DNA from: Bacteroidales bacterium
Lineage (GTDB): Bacteria; Bacteroidota; Bacteroidia; Bacteroidales; VadinHA17
Direction of reading: 5' to 3'
Assembly (NCBI GenBank): GCA_029210565.1
Contig: JARGFQ010000006.1
Location: 1 to 64,000 of the forward strand
Length of the DNA stretch: 64,000 nucleotides
A model generated the notes under the pieces. That model worked only from the letters and a program-made list of their open reading frames with translations. It was not told where the DNA came from and searched no databases. A program made the position numbers and the translations under genes. Positions 7,611 through 14,954 of this stretch are shown here, one piece after another; position 1 is the first letter of the stretch, and each line of letters begins with the position of its first letter.

Positions 7611-8849
7611 ATGGGTAAAAGGATTTATCTGTGCAGTCCGCACATGGGTGGCGGAGAGATGAAGTACGTTCAGGAGGCATTTGACTCCAACTGGATAGCT
7701 CCTTTGGGCCCGAACGTTGACGGTTTTGAGCAGGAGCTCTGTGCTGCCACGGGGGCGAAGCACGTTGCAGCTCTCTCTTCCGGGACGGCCGCCATTCATC
7801 TGTCGCTGATAATGCTGGGCGTCGGGCCGGGCGATTACGTGATAGGACAGTCGTTCACCTTCTCGGCGACGGTTAACCCGATAGCTTACCTGGGAGCAAT
7901 ATCGGTTTTGGTTGACAGTGAGCCGGGGACGTGGAATATGGATCCGGAGCTTCTGGAAGAGGCAATTAAAGGTTTGAAGTCTCCCTCCTCCGCCAAGGCT
8001 TCGGAGGGCAGGGAAGGTCTGAAGTCTCCCTCCGCCGCCTCCTCCTTCGCTGAGCCACAGAGGCCGCTGAAGGTTTCTGAGGGCAGGAAAGTCGAAAGGA
8101 TCAAGGCGATTATTGTGGCGCATCTGTATGGGATGCCGGCGAGGATGAAGGAGATAATGGAAGTTGCTGACCGATACGGGATTCCCGTGATTGAGGATGC
8201 TGCCGAGGCGCTGGGGTCAGAATATATGGGCCGGAGGGTTGGCTGTAACAGCAAGTTCGGTATACTGTCGTTCAACGGCAACAAGATCATTACCACCAGC
8301 GGCGGCGGGGCGCTGATATCTGATGATGCGGCGCTCATAGAACGAGGCCGTTTCCTCGCCACCCAGGCACGTGACCCGGCGCCGCACTACCAGCACAGCG
8401 AGATAGGATACAACTACCGCATGAGCAACATTGTGGCCGGCGTGGGACGCGGACAGCTCGAGGTGCTTGACCTGCGCGTCAGGCAGCACCGCGAATTCAA
8501 CCAGTGGTACCGCGAGCTGCTGAAGGATGTGCCGGGGGTGACCTTCCATTCGGAGCCTTCGCCTGACTTCTATTCGAATTACTGGCTGACCTGCATTGTG
8601 ATTGATCCCGCCATGGCCGGCACCGACCGCGAGAAGCTTCGTCTTGCGTTTGATGCGGCGAATATAGAATCGCGCCCCCTCTGGAAGCCGATGCACCTGC
8701 AGCCGGTCTTCGCCGGATGTCCGGCATATGTCAACGGCACCTCGGAGAAGCTGTTTGAGAACGGTCTCTGCCTGCCGAGCGGGTCCAATATTGATGAGGA
8801 AGGCCGGGCGAGGATTGCGGAAGTGCTGAAGAGGGAGTTCAAAATGTAG
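7611..8849 (+). CDS. DegT/DnrJ/EryC1/StrS sugar aminotransferase with an in-frame repeat insertion
   Basis: A PLP-dependent aminotransferase that converts a nucleotide-linked keto-sugar to an amino-sugar, as PglE-like enzymes do. The start is typical of that group (CSPHMGGGEMKYVQEAF, then NWIAPLGPNV). The PLP lysine is Lys225 in SFNGNKIITTSGGG, and the pocket region EDAAEALGS is present. The oddity is a stretch of about 40 residues at about 121-162, rich in Ser, Ala, Lys and Glu and containing GLKSPS twice. It separates the usual LLEEAI helix from IKAIIVAHLYG. Its DNA is made of CTCCGCC/CTTCGGAGG repeats like those in nearby intergenic DNA, so it is probably a repeat insertion kept in frame in a surface loop. 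The stop codon lies inside a heptamer repeat tract. Confidence 0.9.
   Translation: MGKRIYLCSPHMGGGEMKYVQEAFDSNWIAPLGPNVDGFEQELCAATGAKHVAALSSGTAAIHLSLIMLGVGPGDYVIGQSFTFSATVNPIAYLGAISVLVDSEPGTWNMDPELLEEAIKGLKSPSSAKASEGREGLKSPSAASSFAEPQRPLKVSEGRKVERIKAIIVAHLYGMPARMKEIMEVADRYGIPVIEDAAEALGSEYMGRRVGCNSKFGILSFNGNKIITTSGGGALISDDAALIERGRFLATQARDPAPHYQHSEIGYNYRMSNIVAGVGRGQLEVLDLRVRQHREFNQWYRELLKDVPGVTFHSEPSPDFYSNYWLTCIVIDPAMAGTDREKLRLAFDAANIESRPLWKPMHLQPVFAGCPAYVNGTSEKLFENGLCLPSGSNIDEEGRARIAEVLKREFKM
7972..8095 (+). repeat. In-frame palindromic repeat insertion inside the DegT gene
   Basis: This segment contains two copies of a GGTNTGAAGTCTCCCTC motif, each followed by CCGCC-rich DNA, plus CCTCCG...CGGAGG inverted repeats. 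The part CCGCCTCCTCCTTCGCTGAG resembles the dispersed element found at 8945-9023 and 11178-11255. Its length keeps the reading frame. Comparable in-frame palindromic elements are known from Rickettsia; I infer the same type of event here. Confidence 0.6.
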
Positions 8850-8950
8850 TCGGCAGTACCAGTCGGCAGTCGGCAGTCAGAAAAGACAGTAGGCAGTAGC
8901 CAACAGGCAGTAGTCCAGCCTACAGCATACAGTCTACAGTCTACAGTCGG
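8848..8950. repeat. Heptanucleotide repeat tract (AGTCGGC/AGTAGGC/AGTCTAC)
   Basis: The tract starts within the DegT stop codon (TAG then TCGGCAG) and continues with imperfect 7-bp units, AGTCGGC, then AGTAGGC, then ACAGTCT. Related units recur at 9012-9023, 11243-11255, 13663-13725 and 18222-18230. It resembles the short tandemly repeated heptamers (STRR) described in cyanobacteria. No reading frame or promoter is seen in it. Confidence 0.6.
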
Positions 8951-9023
8951 CCACCTCCGCCACATCCTACGTTAAAACTACGGATGTCGAAGAAGGCTGC
9001 GGTGGCTGAAAGCAGTCGGCAGT
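8945..9023. repeat. Dispersed 79-bp element, copy 1
   Basis: Aligns over its whole length with 11178-11255. Both copies begin AGTCGGCCACCT and end AAAGCAGTCGGCAGT, with an internal CTACGGA and GAAGGCT. The flanking AGTCGGC heptamers belong to the repeat itself. This copy lies between the DegT gene and the first DUF6922/AbiEii-like pair. Confidence 0.7.
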
Positions 9024-9059
9024 ATTGGAGATTGCTTACCCTCATTAACATCAGACCCC

Positions 9060-9090
9060 TTGCCAAAATCCTTAAATTTCAGTATCTTTA
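9060..9090 (+). promoter_or_regulatory. Candidate promoter of the first DUF6922/AbiEii-like module
   Basis: TTG at 9060-9062 and TATCTTTA at 9083-9090 are separated by 20 bp, close to the Bacteroidetes -33/-7 arrangement; the last base of the -7 box is A where G is usual. The same 20-bp spacing occurs in front of the second module (11284-11314), which supports both calls. Confidence 0.45.
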
Positions 9091-9099
9091 GGTTTCATC

Positions 9100-9378
9100 G
9101 TGAAATGCAGTATGTCATCCCAAATCGGACATAGTAAAAGGCTGCCTGAAGAGTTCCGGAAGTATTTCTGGGATGTTGATTATGATGATCTCTCTCTGGA
9201 GAAGTATCCGAAGTTCATTGCTGAACGTATTATGAACTACGGCGATCTTGATGCAGTTAAATGGTTGCAGTCGGTTCTTGAAAGGGAATTTATCAGGTCT
9301 GTTGTTTTGAAAAGTCGGAACCTGAATCCCAAAACAAGGAATTATTGGGAACTGATGTTAAGTATTGAGGGGGACTGA
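9100..9378 (+). CDS. DUF6922-like small protein, putative antitoxin partner, copy 1
   Basis: A 92-aa soluble protein without signal or membrane segments. Shared with the second copy at 11331-11600 are an aromatic/acidic opening (FRKYFWDVD; SLFWSVPED in copy 2) and a middle containing ER or VE, then I, then NYGDLDAV or NYGSMDDV, followed by VLEREF and a C-terminal LNPKTRNYWELM (LNYYPQIYHYF in copy 2). Proteins of this type are found directly upstream of AbiEii-like nucleotidyltransferases in Bacteroidetes, where they are presumed antitoxins or partners. The gene overlaps or abuts the next one, which implies translational coupling. A second in-frame ATG at 9112 is possible. The antitoxin role is inferred from context only. 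Confidence 0.7.
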   Translation: MKCSMSSQIGHSKRLPEEFRKYFWDVDYDDLSLEKYPKFIAERIMNYGDLDAVKWLQSVLEREFIRSVVLKSRNLNPKTRNYWELMLSIEGD

Positions 9379-9388
9379 TTTTCTGACC

Positions 9389-10012
9389 ATGACTGAGGAG
9401 CTTCATCTTGAGATTTTGCCTGAAGAGCAGCTTGAGCTGCTTAAACTGCTGTCGGGGGAGACCTTTATCAGGGATTTTTATCTTGCGGGCGGTACAGGCC
9501 TCGCATTATACCTTGGTCACCGACAATCATTTGATTTCGATTTCTTTATTCCTACAGATTTTGACACTTCACAGATTGTAAATATCCTTAACGGTCTGGG
9601 CAAATATGAGCGGGGCAATGAAGAGAAGAACACTGTAAACGGTCTGCTCAACGGAGTAAGAGTTTCGTTTCTCGGCTACAAGTATGACATCATTGATGAG
9701 TTCAGCCATTATCAAAGTATCAGGTTGGCCGGAATAAGGGACATTGCCTCAATGAAGCTCGAGGCAATAGCTGGCAGGGGCAGTAAGAAGGATTTTGTGG
9801 ATATGTACTTTATCCTGAATCAGTTCACTCTCAAACAGATATTCTCGTTTCATTCACTCAAATACGGTGTTGGGCTAAGCAATCAGTACCATCACCTGAA
9901 ATCGCTTGTATACTTTAATGATGCTGATGAGGAGGCTATGCCCCTGATGACGAGTCCGCTGAATTGGGACAAGGTCAAAGCCAAAATCAGAAGTAGTGCC
10001 AGCAAATTGTAA
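9389..10012 (+). CDS. AbiEii/AbiGii-type nucleotidyltransferase, putative toxin, copy 1
   Basis: A MNT-fold nucleotidyltransferase of the AbiEii toxin family, which in characterised type IV systems transfers nucleotides to a target RNA. The signature is FYLAGGTGLALYLGHRQSFD followed by FDFF, with the GGT motif and the paired aspartates of the active site; a later MKLEAIAGR with KDFVDMYFIL completes the family pattern. The open frame extends to a TTG at 9365, but the ATG at 9389 gives the expected N-terminus (MTEELHLEILPEEQ). It follows the DUF6922-like gene with 10 bp between them (or overlaps it if the TTG is used) and ends 6 bp before the kinase-fusion gene, so all three may be co-transcribed. 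Its target is unknown. Confidence 0.8.
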   Translation: MTEELHLEILPEEQLELLKLLSGETFIRDFYLAGGTGLALYLGHRQSFDFDFFIPTDFDTSQIVNILNGLGKYERGNEEKNTVNGLLNGVRVSFLGYKYDIIDEFSHYQSIRLAGIRDIASMKLEAIAGRGSKKDFVDMYFILNQFTLKQIFSFHSLKYGVGLSNQYHHLKSLVYFNDADEEAMPLMTSPLNWDKVKAKIRSSASKL

Positions 10013-10018
10013 ACCTCT

Positions 10019-11167
10019 ATGCCAAAGAAAGTATTTGTCAGCGGCTGTTTTGATATGCTCCATTCGGGACACGTGGCCTTCTTCGAGGAGGCGGCGACGC
10101 ACGGCGACCTCTATGTGGGGATAGGATCAGACCGCACCATAAGTGACCTGAAGGGACGGCGCACCGTCAACGGCGAGCGCGAGCGACTCTATATGATAAA
10201 ATCACTGAAGGTTGTGAAGGATGCCTGGATTAACAGGGGCTCCGGCCTGCTTGATTTCGAGGAGGAGCTACGGGAGATGAGGCCTGACATCTTTTTTATC
10301 AATGAGGATGGATATACCCCTGACAAGAAAAAGCTCTGCGATGAGCTGGGTATCAGCCTGGTGGTGAGCCGGCGGGTGCCGGTGGCAGGACTGCCTCCGC
10401 GGAGTACGACCGCGTTGCGAAGCGAGTGCCGCATACCTTACCGTCTTGACCTGGCCGGAGGGTGGCTCGACCAGCCGTATGTGTCAAAATTCTGGCCCGG
10501 GGCGGTGCTGACCATCTCCATCGAGCCCGACCTGGAGTTCAATGACCGCAGCGGGATGTCGAGCAGCACACGCAAGAAGGCCGTGAAGCTCTGGCACACC
10601 GACATACCCGACGGCGATCCCAACCTGCTGGCACGGACACTCTTCTGCCTCGAGAATCCTCCCGGAACGACATATGTCAGCGGCTCGCAGGATGCAATAG
10701 GGATAGTGTTCCCGGGGCTCAACCGACTGGATTACGCTTCGGGCGAGTACTGGCCGGAGAAGATTACCACGGTGGTTGACCCGGAGACACTCGACTGGCT
10801 GGAGCAGCATCTGTGGTTCATCACGCTGCCACCGAGAGCTGGCGATTTCAATGTGCTGGATGAGACGAATATTTCTGTTGAGGGAGCCCGTGATCTTGCC
10901 GAGGCTGCCGATGAGGTGTGGGAGGCTGCCCTGGCGAGGGACCTGGGAAAATTCGGCAGGGGATATAAAGCCTCCTTTGACGCCCAGGTGGCGATGTTCC
11001 CGCTGATGAAGAGCAGGGCGGTGAGGGAGACTATAAAGCAGTACAGCGACAAGGCGCTGGCGTGGAAGCTGGCAGGTGCAGGAGGCGGGGGGTATCTGGC
11101 ACTGGTCTCCGAGAGGCCGATTGAGAATGCTATCAGAATACGCATTAGAAGAGAAAGACCTGTTTAA
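10019..11167 (+). CDS. Bifunctional cytidylyltransferase-like / GHMP-kinase-like sugar-activating protein
   Basis: The N-terminal 135 residues form a nucleotidyltransferase of the HxGH class: GCFDMLHSGHVAFFEEA carries the H-S-G-H motif at residues 15-18, and VGIGSD follows. From about residue 140 a GHMP-kinase-like domain begins (RIPYRLDLAGGWLDQP) and ends with the family's C-terminal glycine-rich motif KLAGAGGGGYLAL at about 350-362. The usual ATP loop PPGSGLGSSAA is reduced to a degenerate RSGMSSSTRK at about 179-188. A kinase plus nucleotidyltransferase in one chain would phosphorylate a sugar and then activate it as an NDP-sugar, as HldE and FKP do with other domain pairs. The sugar is not evident; gmd and fcl downstream suggest GDP-sugar chemistry, but the HxGH fold more often uses CTP or ATP. 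Confidence 0.8.
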   Translation: MPKKVFVSGCFDMLHSGHVAFFEEAATHGDLYVGIGSDRTISDLKGRRTVNGERERLYMIKSLKVVKDAWINRGSGLLDFEEELREMRPDIFFINEDGYTPDKKKLCDELGISLVVSRRVPVAGLPPRSTTALRSECRIPYRLDLAGGWLDQPYVSKFWPGAVLTISIEPDLEFNDRSGMSSSTRKKAVKLWHTDIPDGDPNLLARTLFCLENPPGTTYVSGSQDAIGIVFPGLNRLDYASGEYWPEKITTVVDPETLDWLEQHLWFITLPPRAGDFNVLDETNISVEGARDLAEAADEVWEAALARDLGKFGRGYKASFDAQVAMFPLMKSRAVRETIKQYSDKALAWKLAGAGGGGYLALVSERPIENAIRIRIRRERPV

Positions 11168-11177
11168 TCAAGCCAAA

Positions 11178-11255
11178 AGTCGGCCACCTTCGCCACCTCC
11201 TTCGCTTAAGCTACGGAGCTCAAAGAAGGCTTCGGCGGCTAAAGCAGTCGGCAGT
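11178..11255. repeat. Dispersed 79-bp element, copy 2
   Basis: A 78-bp copy of the element at 8945-9023. It carries a palindromic core around GCTTAAGC, flanked by CTCCTTC and ACGGAG, and ends in AAAGCAGTCGGCAGT. It follows the kinase-fusion stop codon by 10 bp and precedes the promoter of the second DUF6922/AbiEii-like module. Each copy therefore sits upstream of one such module. Confidence 0.7.
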
Positions 11256-11283
11256 GAAAATCGAAATTTACGAGTAAAAATGG

Positions 11284-11314
11284 TTGTATAAACGATGGAT
11301 TTTGACTATATTTG
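11284..11314 (+). promoter_or_regulatory. Candidate promoter of the second DUF6922/AbiEii-like module
   Basis: TTG at 11284-11286 and TATATTTG at 11307-11314 are 20 bp apart, a good Bacteroidetes -33/-7 pair. The start codon at 11331 lies 16 bp after the -7 box, which leaves a short leader. An own promoter suggests the module is an independent unit. Confidence 0.55.
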
Positions 11315-11330
11315 GGTATAGCCAGTTAGA

Positions 11331-11600
11331 ATGTATAGTCCAGAAATAAAGGCGTTTATCAGGGAGAAGAGCAGCTTGTTCTGGTCTGTTCCCGAGGATA
11401 AAAAGGAGGAGATCAGTCCTGCCCTGCTGGTTGAGACAATTCTGAATTACGGCTCAATGGATGACGTCAGAAAACTAATCAGACTGATGGGTATGGAGGA
11501 GGTCGCAAAGATATTCTTCAGCGCCAAAGGAAGGCAAAAGCTGAACTATTATCCTCAAATTTATCACTACTTCTCACTCCTGTTCAAAAAATATGCATAA
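11331..11600 (+). CDS. DUF6922-like small protein, putative antitoxin partner, copy 2
   Basis: An 89-aa paralogue of the protein at 9100-9378, with the matching pattern LLVETILNYGSMDDVRKLI against the first copy's FIAERIMNYGDLDAVKWL. The two are clearly related but diverged, so this is not a recent duplication. It overlaps the start of the nucleotidyltransferase gene by 8 bp, a typical arrangement for coupled translation of a toxin-antitoxin-like pair. It has no signal peptide or membrane segment. The antitoxin or partner function is inferred from pairing only. Confidence 0.7.
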   Translation: MYSPEIKAFIREKSSLFWSVPEDKKEEISPALLVETILNYGSMDDVRKLIRLMGMEEVAKIFFSAKGRQKLNYYPQIYHYFSLLFKKYA

Positions 11601-12210
11601 GGAGATCCTTTCAGAAAAACAGAAGGAATTGCTTCCATTAATCAGGCAATTCAGCAGGGAGTATTATCTCGCAGGAGGGACAGCTGTAGCATTGCATATA
11701 GGTCACCGTCGGTCGATTGATTTCGACCTTTTCAAATTCTCTTCCGTCAACCATAAAAAGAATATCGATAAAATAGCAGGCTCGCGACTGCCCTACGAAG
11801 TAACCTGGCGAGAAACCGGCCAGATGAATGTTACCGTGGGTGATGTCAAAGTGACATTTCTGGAGTATCCTTTCCATATTTCGCCGAAGAGGAAATTCGA
11901 AAATATTATTAAGATACCGGAGCTGATCGATCTTGCCGCGATGAAAGCCTATGCGCTCGGCAGGCGTTCAAAGTGGAAGGATTATGTCGATCTGTATTTC
12001 ATCCTGAAAAATAATTTCTCAATAGGTCAGATCTCAGCGAGGGCATCAGAAATATTTGATCAGCTCTTTTCCGAAAAACTTTTCAGGTCTCAGCTTAACT
12101 ATTTCGATGACATTGATTACTCCGAATCGGTTGATTATGTTGACACTGCGATTCCCGAAGAGCAGATACGAGCCTTCCTTACTGAAAAATCGCTCGAGGT
12201 CAAAATCTGA
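11593..12210 (+). CDS. AbiEii/AbiGii-type nucleotidyltransferase, putative toxin, copy 2
   Basis: A 205-aa MNT-fold nucleotidyltransferase paralogous to the one at 9389-10012. The active-site signature is YYLAGGTAVALHIGHRRSID followed by FDLF, with the GGT motif and the two acidic positions kept, and the C-terminal half carries MKAYALGRRSKWKDYVDLYF. All expected catalytic residues are present, so it is probably active. It overlaps the upstream DUF6922-like gene by 8 bp. A hairpin 85 bp after its stop codon may end the transcript. By analogy with type IV systems it would modify an RNA target when unpaired, which is inference. Confidence 0.8.
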   Translation: MHKEILSEKQKELLPLIRQFSREYYLAGGTAVALHIGHRRSIDFDLFKFSSVNHKKNIDKIAGSRLPYEVTWRETGQMNVTVGDVKVTFLEYPFHISPKRKFENIIKIPELIDLAAMKAYALGRRSKWKDYVDLYFILKNNFSIGQISARASEIFDQLFSEKLFRSQLNYFDDIDYSESVDYVDTAIPEEQIRAFLTEKSLEVKI

Positions 12211-12294
12211 CAGCAAACATGTTCCATGGGCCAATTAGCATAGTTGAATAACCTCACCGTATGCTTAAACTCCCTCGCAAAAGTGTGGTGAAAC

Positions 12295-12318
12295 ACAAAA
12301 ATTCAAACGAATTTTTGT
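12295..12318 (+). terminator. Hairpin downstream of the second AbiEii-like gene
   Basis: A perfect 10-bp stem (ACAAAAATTC with GAATTTTTGT) and a 4-nt loop AAAC. The stem is AT-rich and is not followed by a clean T run, so it is a weak intrinsic terminator at best. A partly similar T-rich sequence follows at 12330-12352. Confidence 0.35.
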
Positions 12319-12366
12319 TGTCCGGCACATTTTTTCAAACGAGTTTTTGTTTCGCTGCTTATATTC

Positions 12367-12468
12367 ATGACCGACTACCATCGCAAAGAGTGGCTGGTCA
12401 ACATCCCTCTCTACGCATTGAGCGAGACAGGCGCCATCCTCGACAGGTATGTCAGCGGGGAGCTTTAA
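12367..12468 (+). CDS. Possible 33-aa peptide or relic reading frame
   Basis: A short frame starting ATG ACC GAC reads MTDYHRKEWLVNIPLYALSE, then TGAILDRYVSGEL, and stops 39 bp before gmd. Its codons look like those of neighbouring genes and the composition is protein-like, unlike the flanking AT-rich DNA. It may be a real small protein or the remnant of a longer gene. I do not recognise it. Confidence 0.25.
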   Translation: MTDYHRKEWLVNIPLYALSETGAILDRYVSGEL

Positions 12469-12507
12469 TAATCCGGGAATTGTAGTAATTTTACGTGAAA
12501 TAGCGTT

Positions 12508-13665
12508 ATGGCAAAAGTTGCATTAATAACCGGCGTGACCGGACAGGATGGCGCCTACCTGAGCGAATACCTCCTGAAGAAGGGATATACGGTGCACGGC
12601 ATCAAGCGTCGTGCTTCGATGTTCAACACCGAGAGGATAGACCATATCTACCAGGATCCGCACCTGGAACAGCGCAATTTTATACTGCACTACGGTGACA
12701 TGACCGACTCGATGAACATCACCCGCATCGTGCAGGAGGTGCAGCCCGATGAGATATACAACCTCGCCGCCATGAGCCATGTGAAGGTGAGCTTCGATAC
12801 ACCTGAGTATACAGCGAATGCCGACGGCATCGGCACACTGCGACTGCTGGAGGCGGTGCGGCTGCTGGGCCTGACGAAGAAGTCGAGGGTCTACCAGGCC
12901 TCCACCTCGGAGCTCTACGGCCTGGTGCAGGAGGTGCCGCAGAAGGAGACGACACCCTTCTATCCGCGGTCGCCCTACGGCGTGGCCAAGCTCTACGCCT
13001 ACTGGATCACAGTCAACTACCGCGAGGCGTACGGCATGCATGCCAGCAACGGCATCCTGTTCAACCATGAGTCGCCCATCAGGGGCGAGACCTTCGTGAC
13101 GAGGAAGGTGACGCGGGCGCTGAGTCGCATAGCCATGGGTGTGCAGCAGAAGATGTACATGGGTAACCTGTCGGGCAAGCGCGACTGGGGCCATGCTAAG
13201 GATTATGTCAGGGCGATGTACCTGATACTGCAGCAGGATGAGCCGACGGATTACGTCATCGCCACCGGTGTCACCACCACCATCCGCGACTTCATCACGA
13301 AGGCAGCTGCCGAGATAGGGCTTGAGATAGCCTTCCGCAACGAGGGGGTTAAGGAGACGGGACATGTGGTAGCCGTTGACGAAAAGATCTTCACGGAGCG
13401 TGTTGGTGAGGAGTTCCTTGACGGGATGAAGGAGAAGGTGAAGAGCGAAGCTGACATTGTGGGTGTCGATCCCGCATATTTCCGTCCCACCGAGGTCGAT
13501 CTGCTGATCGGCGATGCCACGAAGGCGCGCACACGCCTTGGGTGGGAGCCGCGGTATGACCTGGCAGGACTGATAACGGATATGATGGAGGGGGATGTTA
13601 AACTGGTTAAAAAGGAAGTTTACTTGAAGAGAGGTGGATTCTATACACCAAATTATTTTGAGTAG
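12508..13665 (+). CDS. gmd: GDP-mannose 4,6-dehydratase
   Basis: Converts GDP-D-mannose to GDP-4-keto-6-deoxy-D-mannose, the first step of GDP-L-fucose synthesis in the cytoplasm. The NAD(P) loop is [19 protein letters not shown] at residues 8-26, followed by [20 protein letters not shown], which is diagnostic of Gmd. The catalytic YxxxK is Tyr157 and Lys161 ([12 protein letters not shown]), and [20 protein letters not shown] is the conserved substrate loop. The length of 385 aa is slightly above usual, with extra sequence near 290-330. fcl follows 152 bp downstream and completes the pathway. The stop codon is immediately followed by, and partly formed from, a heptamer repeat tract. Confidence 0.97.
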   Translation: MAKVALITGVTGQDGAYLSEYLLKKGYTVHGIKRRASMFNTERIDHIYQDPHLEQRNFILHYGDMTDSMNITRIVQEVQPDEIYNLAAMSHVKVSFDTPEYTANADGIGTLRLLEAVRLLGLTKKSRVYQASTSELYGLVQEVPQKETTPFYPRSPYGVAKLYAYWITVNYREAYGMHASNGILFNHESPIRGETFVTRKVTRALSRIAMGVQQKMYMGNLSGKRDWGHAKDYVRAMYLILQQDEPTDYVIATGVTTTIRDFITKAAAEIGLEIAFRNEGVKETGHVVAVDEKIFTERVGEEFLDGMKEKVKSEADIVGVDPAYFRPTEVDLLIGDATKARTRLGWEPRYDLAGLITDMMEGDVKLVKKEVYLKRGGFYTPNYFE

Positions 13666-13725
13666 GCAGGCAGGTAAAGGTTAAAGGATAAAGGTTAAAG
13701 TTTTCAGTAGGCAATAGGCAGTAGT
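13663..13725. repeat. Heptanucleotide repeat tract (AAAGGTT and AGTAGGC units)
   Basis: Begins at the gmd stop codon (TAG then GCAGGCA) and contains AAAGGTT, AAAGGAT, AAAGGTT and AAAGTTT in tandem at 13676-13703, followed by AGTAGGC and AATAGGC units. It is the second tract that overlaps a stop codon. Confidence 0.6.
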
Positions 13726-13734
13726 GTTGGCAAC

Positions 13735-13817
13735 TATAGCTCGTAGAGCTTTAAGTATGGTAGAAGATAGAACAACCCCCAGAGGTTCGTCGTAGACGAT
13801 AAAGAATTGTAGAACTG
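13735..13817. repeat. Probable fragment of a dispersed intergenic repeat
   Basis: The spacer before fcl contains TAGCTCGTAGAGCTTTAAG and ACAACCCCCAGAGGTTCGTC. Similar CCCCAGAGG-containing dispersed repeats are common between genes of Bacteroidetes genomes. No second copy lies in this window, so the call rests on general resemblance. Confidence 0.3.
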
Positions 13818-14927
13818 ATGTTAAATAAAAATTCGAAGATATACGTTGCCGGGCACACCGGGTTGGTGGGTTCGGCGATAACGGCGGCGCTGAAGAGGAA
13901 GGGTTATTCCAATATCGTTGGCCGTACCTTCGGGGAGCTCGATCTGCGTCGGCAGGAGGATACCGAGTCATTCTTTGCCGCCGAGAAACCTGAGGCGGTC
14001 ATTCTGTGCGCCGCAAAGGTGGGAGGCATCATGGCCAACAACACCCTGAGGGCCGAGTTCATCTATGAGAACCTCATGATACAGTCGAATGTGGTCCATG
14101 CCGCATATCTTAACGGCGTGAAGAAGCTGGTCTTCCTCGGCAGCAGCTGCATCTACCCGCGCGATTGTCCGCAGCCGATGCGTGAGGATCACCTGCTCAC
14201 CTCGCCGCTGGAGTACACCAACGAGCCCTACGCCATTGCCAAGATCGCCGGGCTGAAGATGTGCGAGGCATATAACATGCGCTACGGCACCGACTTCATA
14301 GCGGTCATGCCTACCAACCTCTACGGCCCGAACGACAATTTCAACCTAACAGGCGGGCATGTGCTGCCATCGCTGATACGGCGGATACACCTCGGTAAAT
14401 TGCTCGAGAATGGAGATATGGACGGGATCAGGGCCGACCTGCGTCGGAGGCCGTCGGAGGGCTTTAACGGCAGTGAGACTGAGGAGAAGATCATGGAGCT
14501 GCTTAGTCAGCAGGGGATCCACGGCGAAAAACCTCAAATCGCAAATCGCAAATCGCAAATCGCAGTTTCTGTTTGGGGGACGGGTAAGCCGCTGAGAGAA
14601 TTTATGTATAGTGGTGACATGGCGGATGCGACCATCTATATAATGGAGGAGATCTCGTTCAAAGACGTTGTTCCTGCCGGTACGGACGAAATACGCAACA
14701 CACATATTAACATCGGCACCGGTGAGGAGATCTCAATCAGGGACCTTGCCCGGATGGTGAAGGAAACGACAGGTTTCCGCGGCGAGCTGGTGTTCGATCA
14801 CAGCAAGCCTGACGGCACACCGAGAAAATTCCTCGACTCGTCGAAGCTGCGCTCCCTGGGATTCCGGCATGCAACGTCACTGAGAGAGGGGATGGCAAGG
14901 GTATATGATTGGTATCTTGAGAATTAA
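13818..14927 (+). CDS. fcl: GDP-L-fucose synthase with an in-frame heptamer repeat
   Basis: The 3,5-epimerase/4-reductase that makes GDP-L-fucose from the Gmd product with NADPH. The N-terminal loop is VAGHTGLVGSAI (about residues 10-21), the conserved LGSSCIYPRDCPQPM follows, and the YxxxK pair is Tyr138 and Lys142 (EPYAIAKIAGLKMCEAYNMR). It ends with the usual GTPRKFLDSSKLRSLGF. At 369 aa it is at the long end for Bacteroidetes Fcl; part of the extra length is a stretch encoded by four CAAATCG heptamers, read as QIANRKSQIA (residues about 240-249), just before VWGTGKPLREF. The insertion sits in a loop known to vary in length. The stop codon lies in a GAATTAA heptamer pair. Confidence 0.95.
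   Translation: MLNKNSKIYVAGHTGLVGSAITAALKRKGYSNIVGRTFGELDLRRQEDTESFFAAEKPEAVILCAAKVGGIMANNTLRAEFIYENLMIQSNVVHAAYLNGVKKLVFLGSSCIYPRDCPQPMREDHLLTSPLEYTNEPYAIAKIAGLKMCEAYNMRYGTDFIAVMPTNLYGPNDNFNLTGGHVLPSLIRRIHLGKLLENGDMDGIRADLRRRPSEGFNGSETEEKIMELLSQQGIHGEKPQIANRKSQIAVSVWGTGKPLREFMYSGDMADATIYIMEEISFKDVVPAGTDEIRNTHINIGTGEEISIRDLARMVKETTGFRGELVFDHSKPDGTPRKFLDSSKLRSLGFRHATSLREGMARVYDWYLEN
14535..14564 (+). repeat. CAAATCG heptamer repeat inside fcl
   Basis: Four tandem copies of CAAATCG plus CA. Three heptamers make 21 bp, or seven codons, so the tract can be read through in frame as a QIANRKS period. A degenerate reverse-strand version of the same unit lies at 15286-15320, after the lipoprotein gene. 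Confidence 0.75.
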
Positions 14928-14954
14928 GAATTAAGAGTGTTCAAAATTGGAAAT

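Noticed and set aside
8848..9023. CRISPR array
   Set aside because: The repeat units are only 7 bp and directly joined, with no spacers of regular length and no cas genes.
12523..13365. Minus-strand frame of 280 aa opposite gmd
   Set aside because: It is fully antisense to gmd, which has all family motifs; the composition is biased and no start signal exists.
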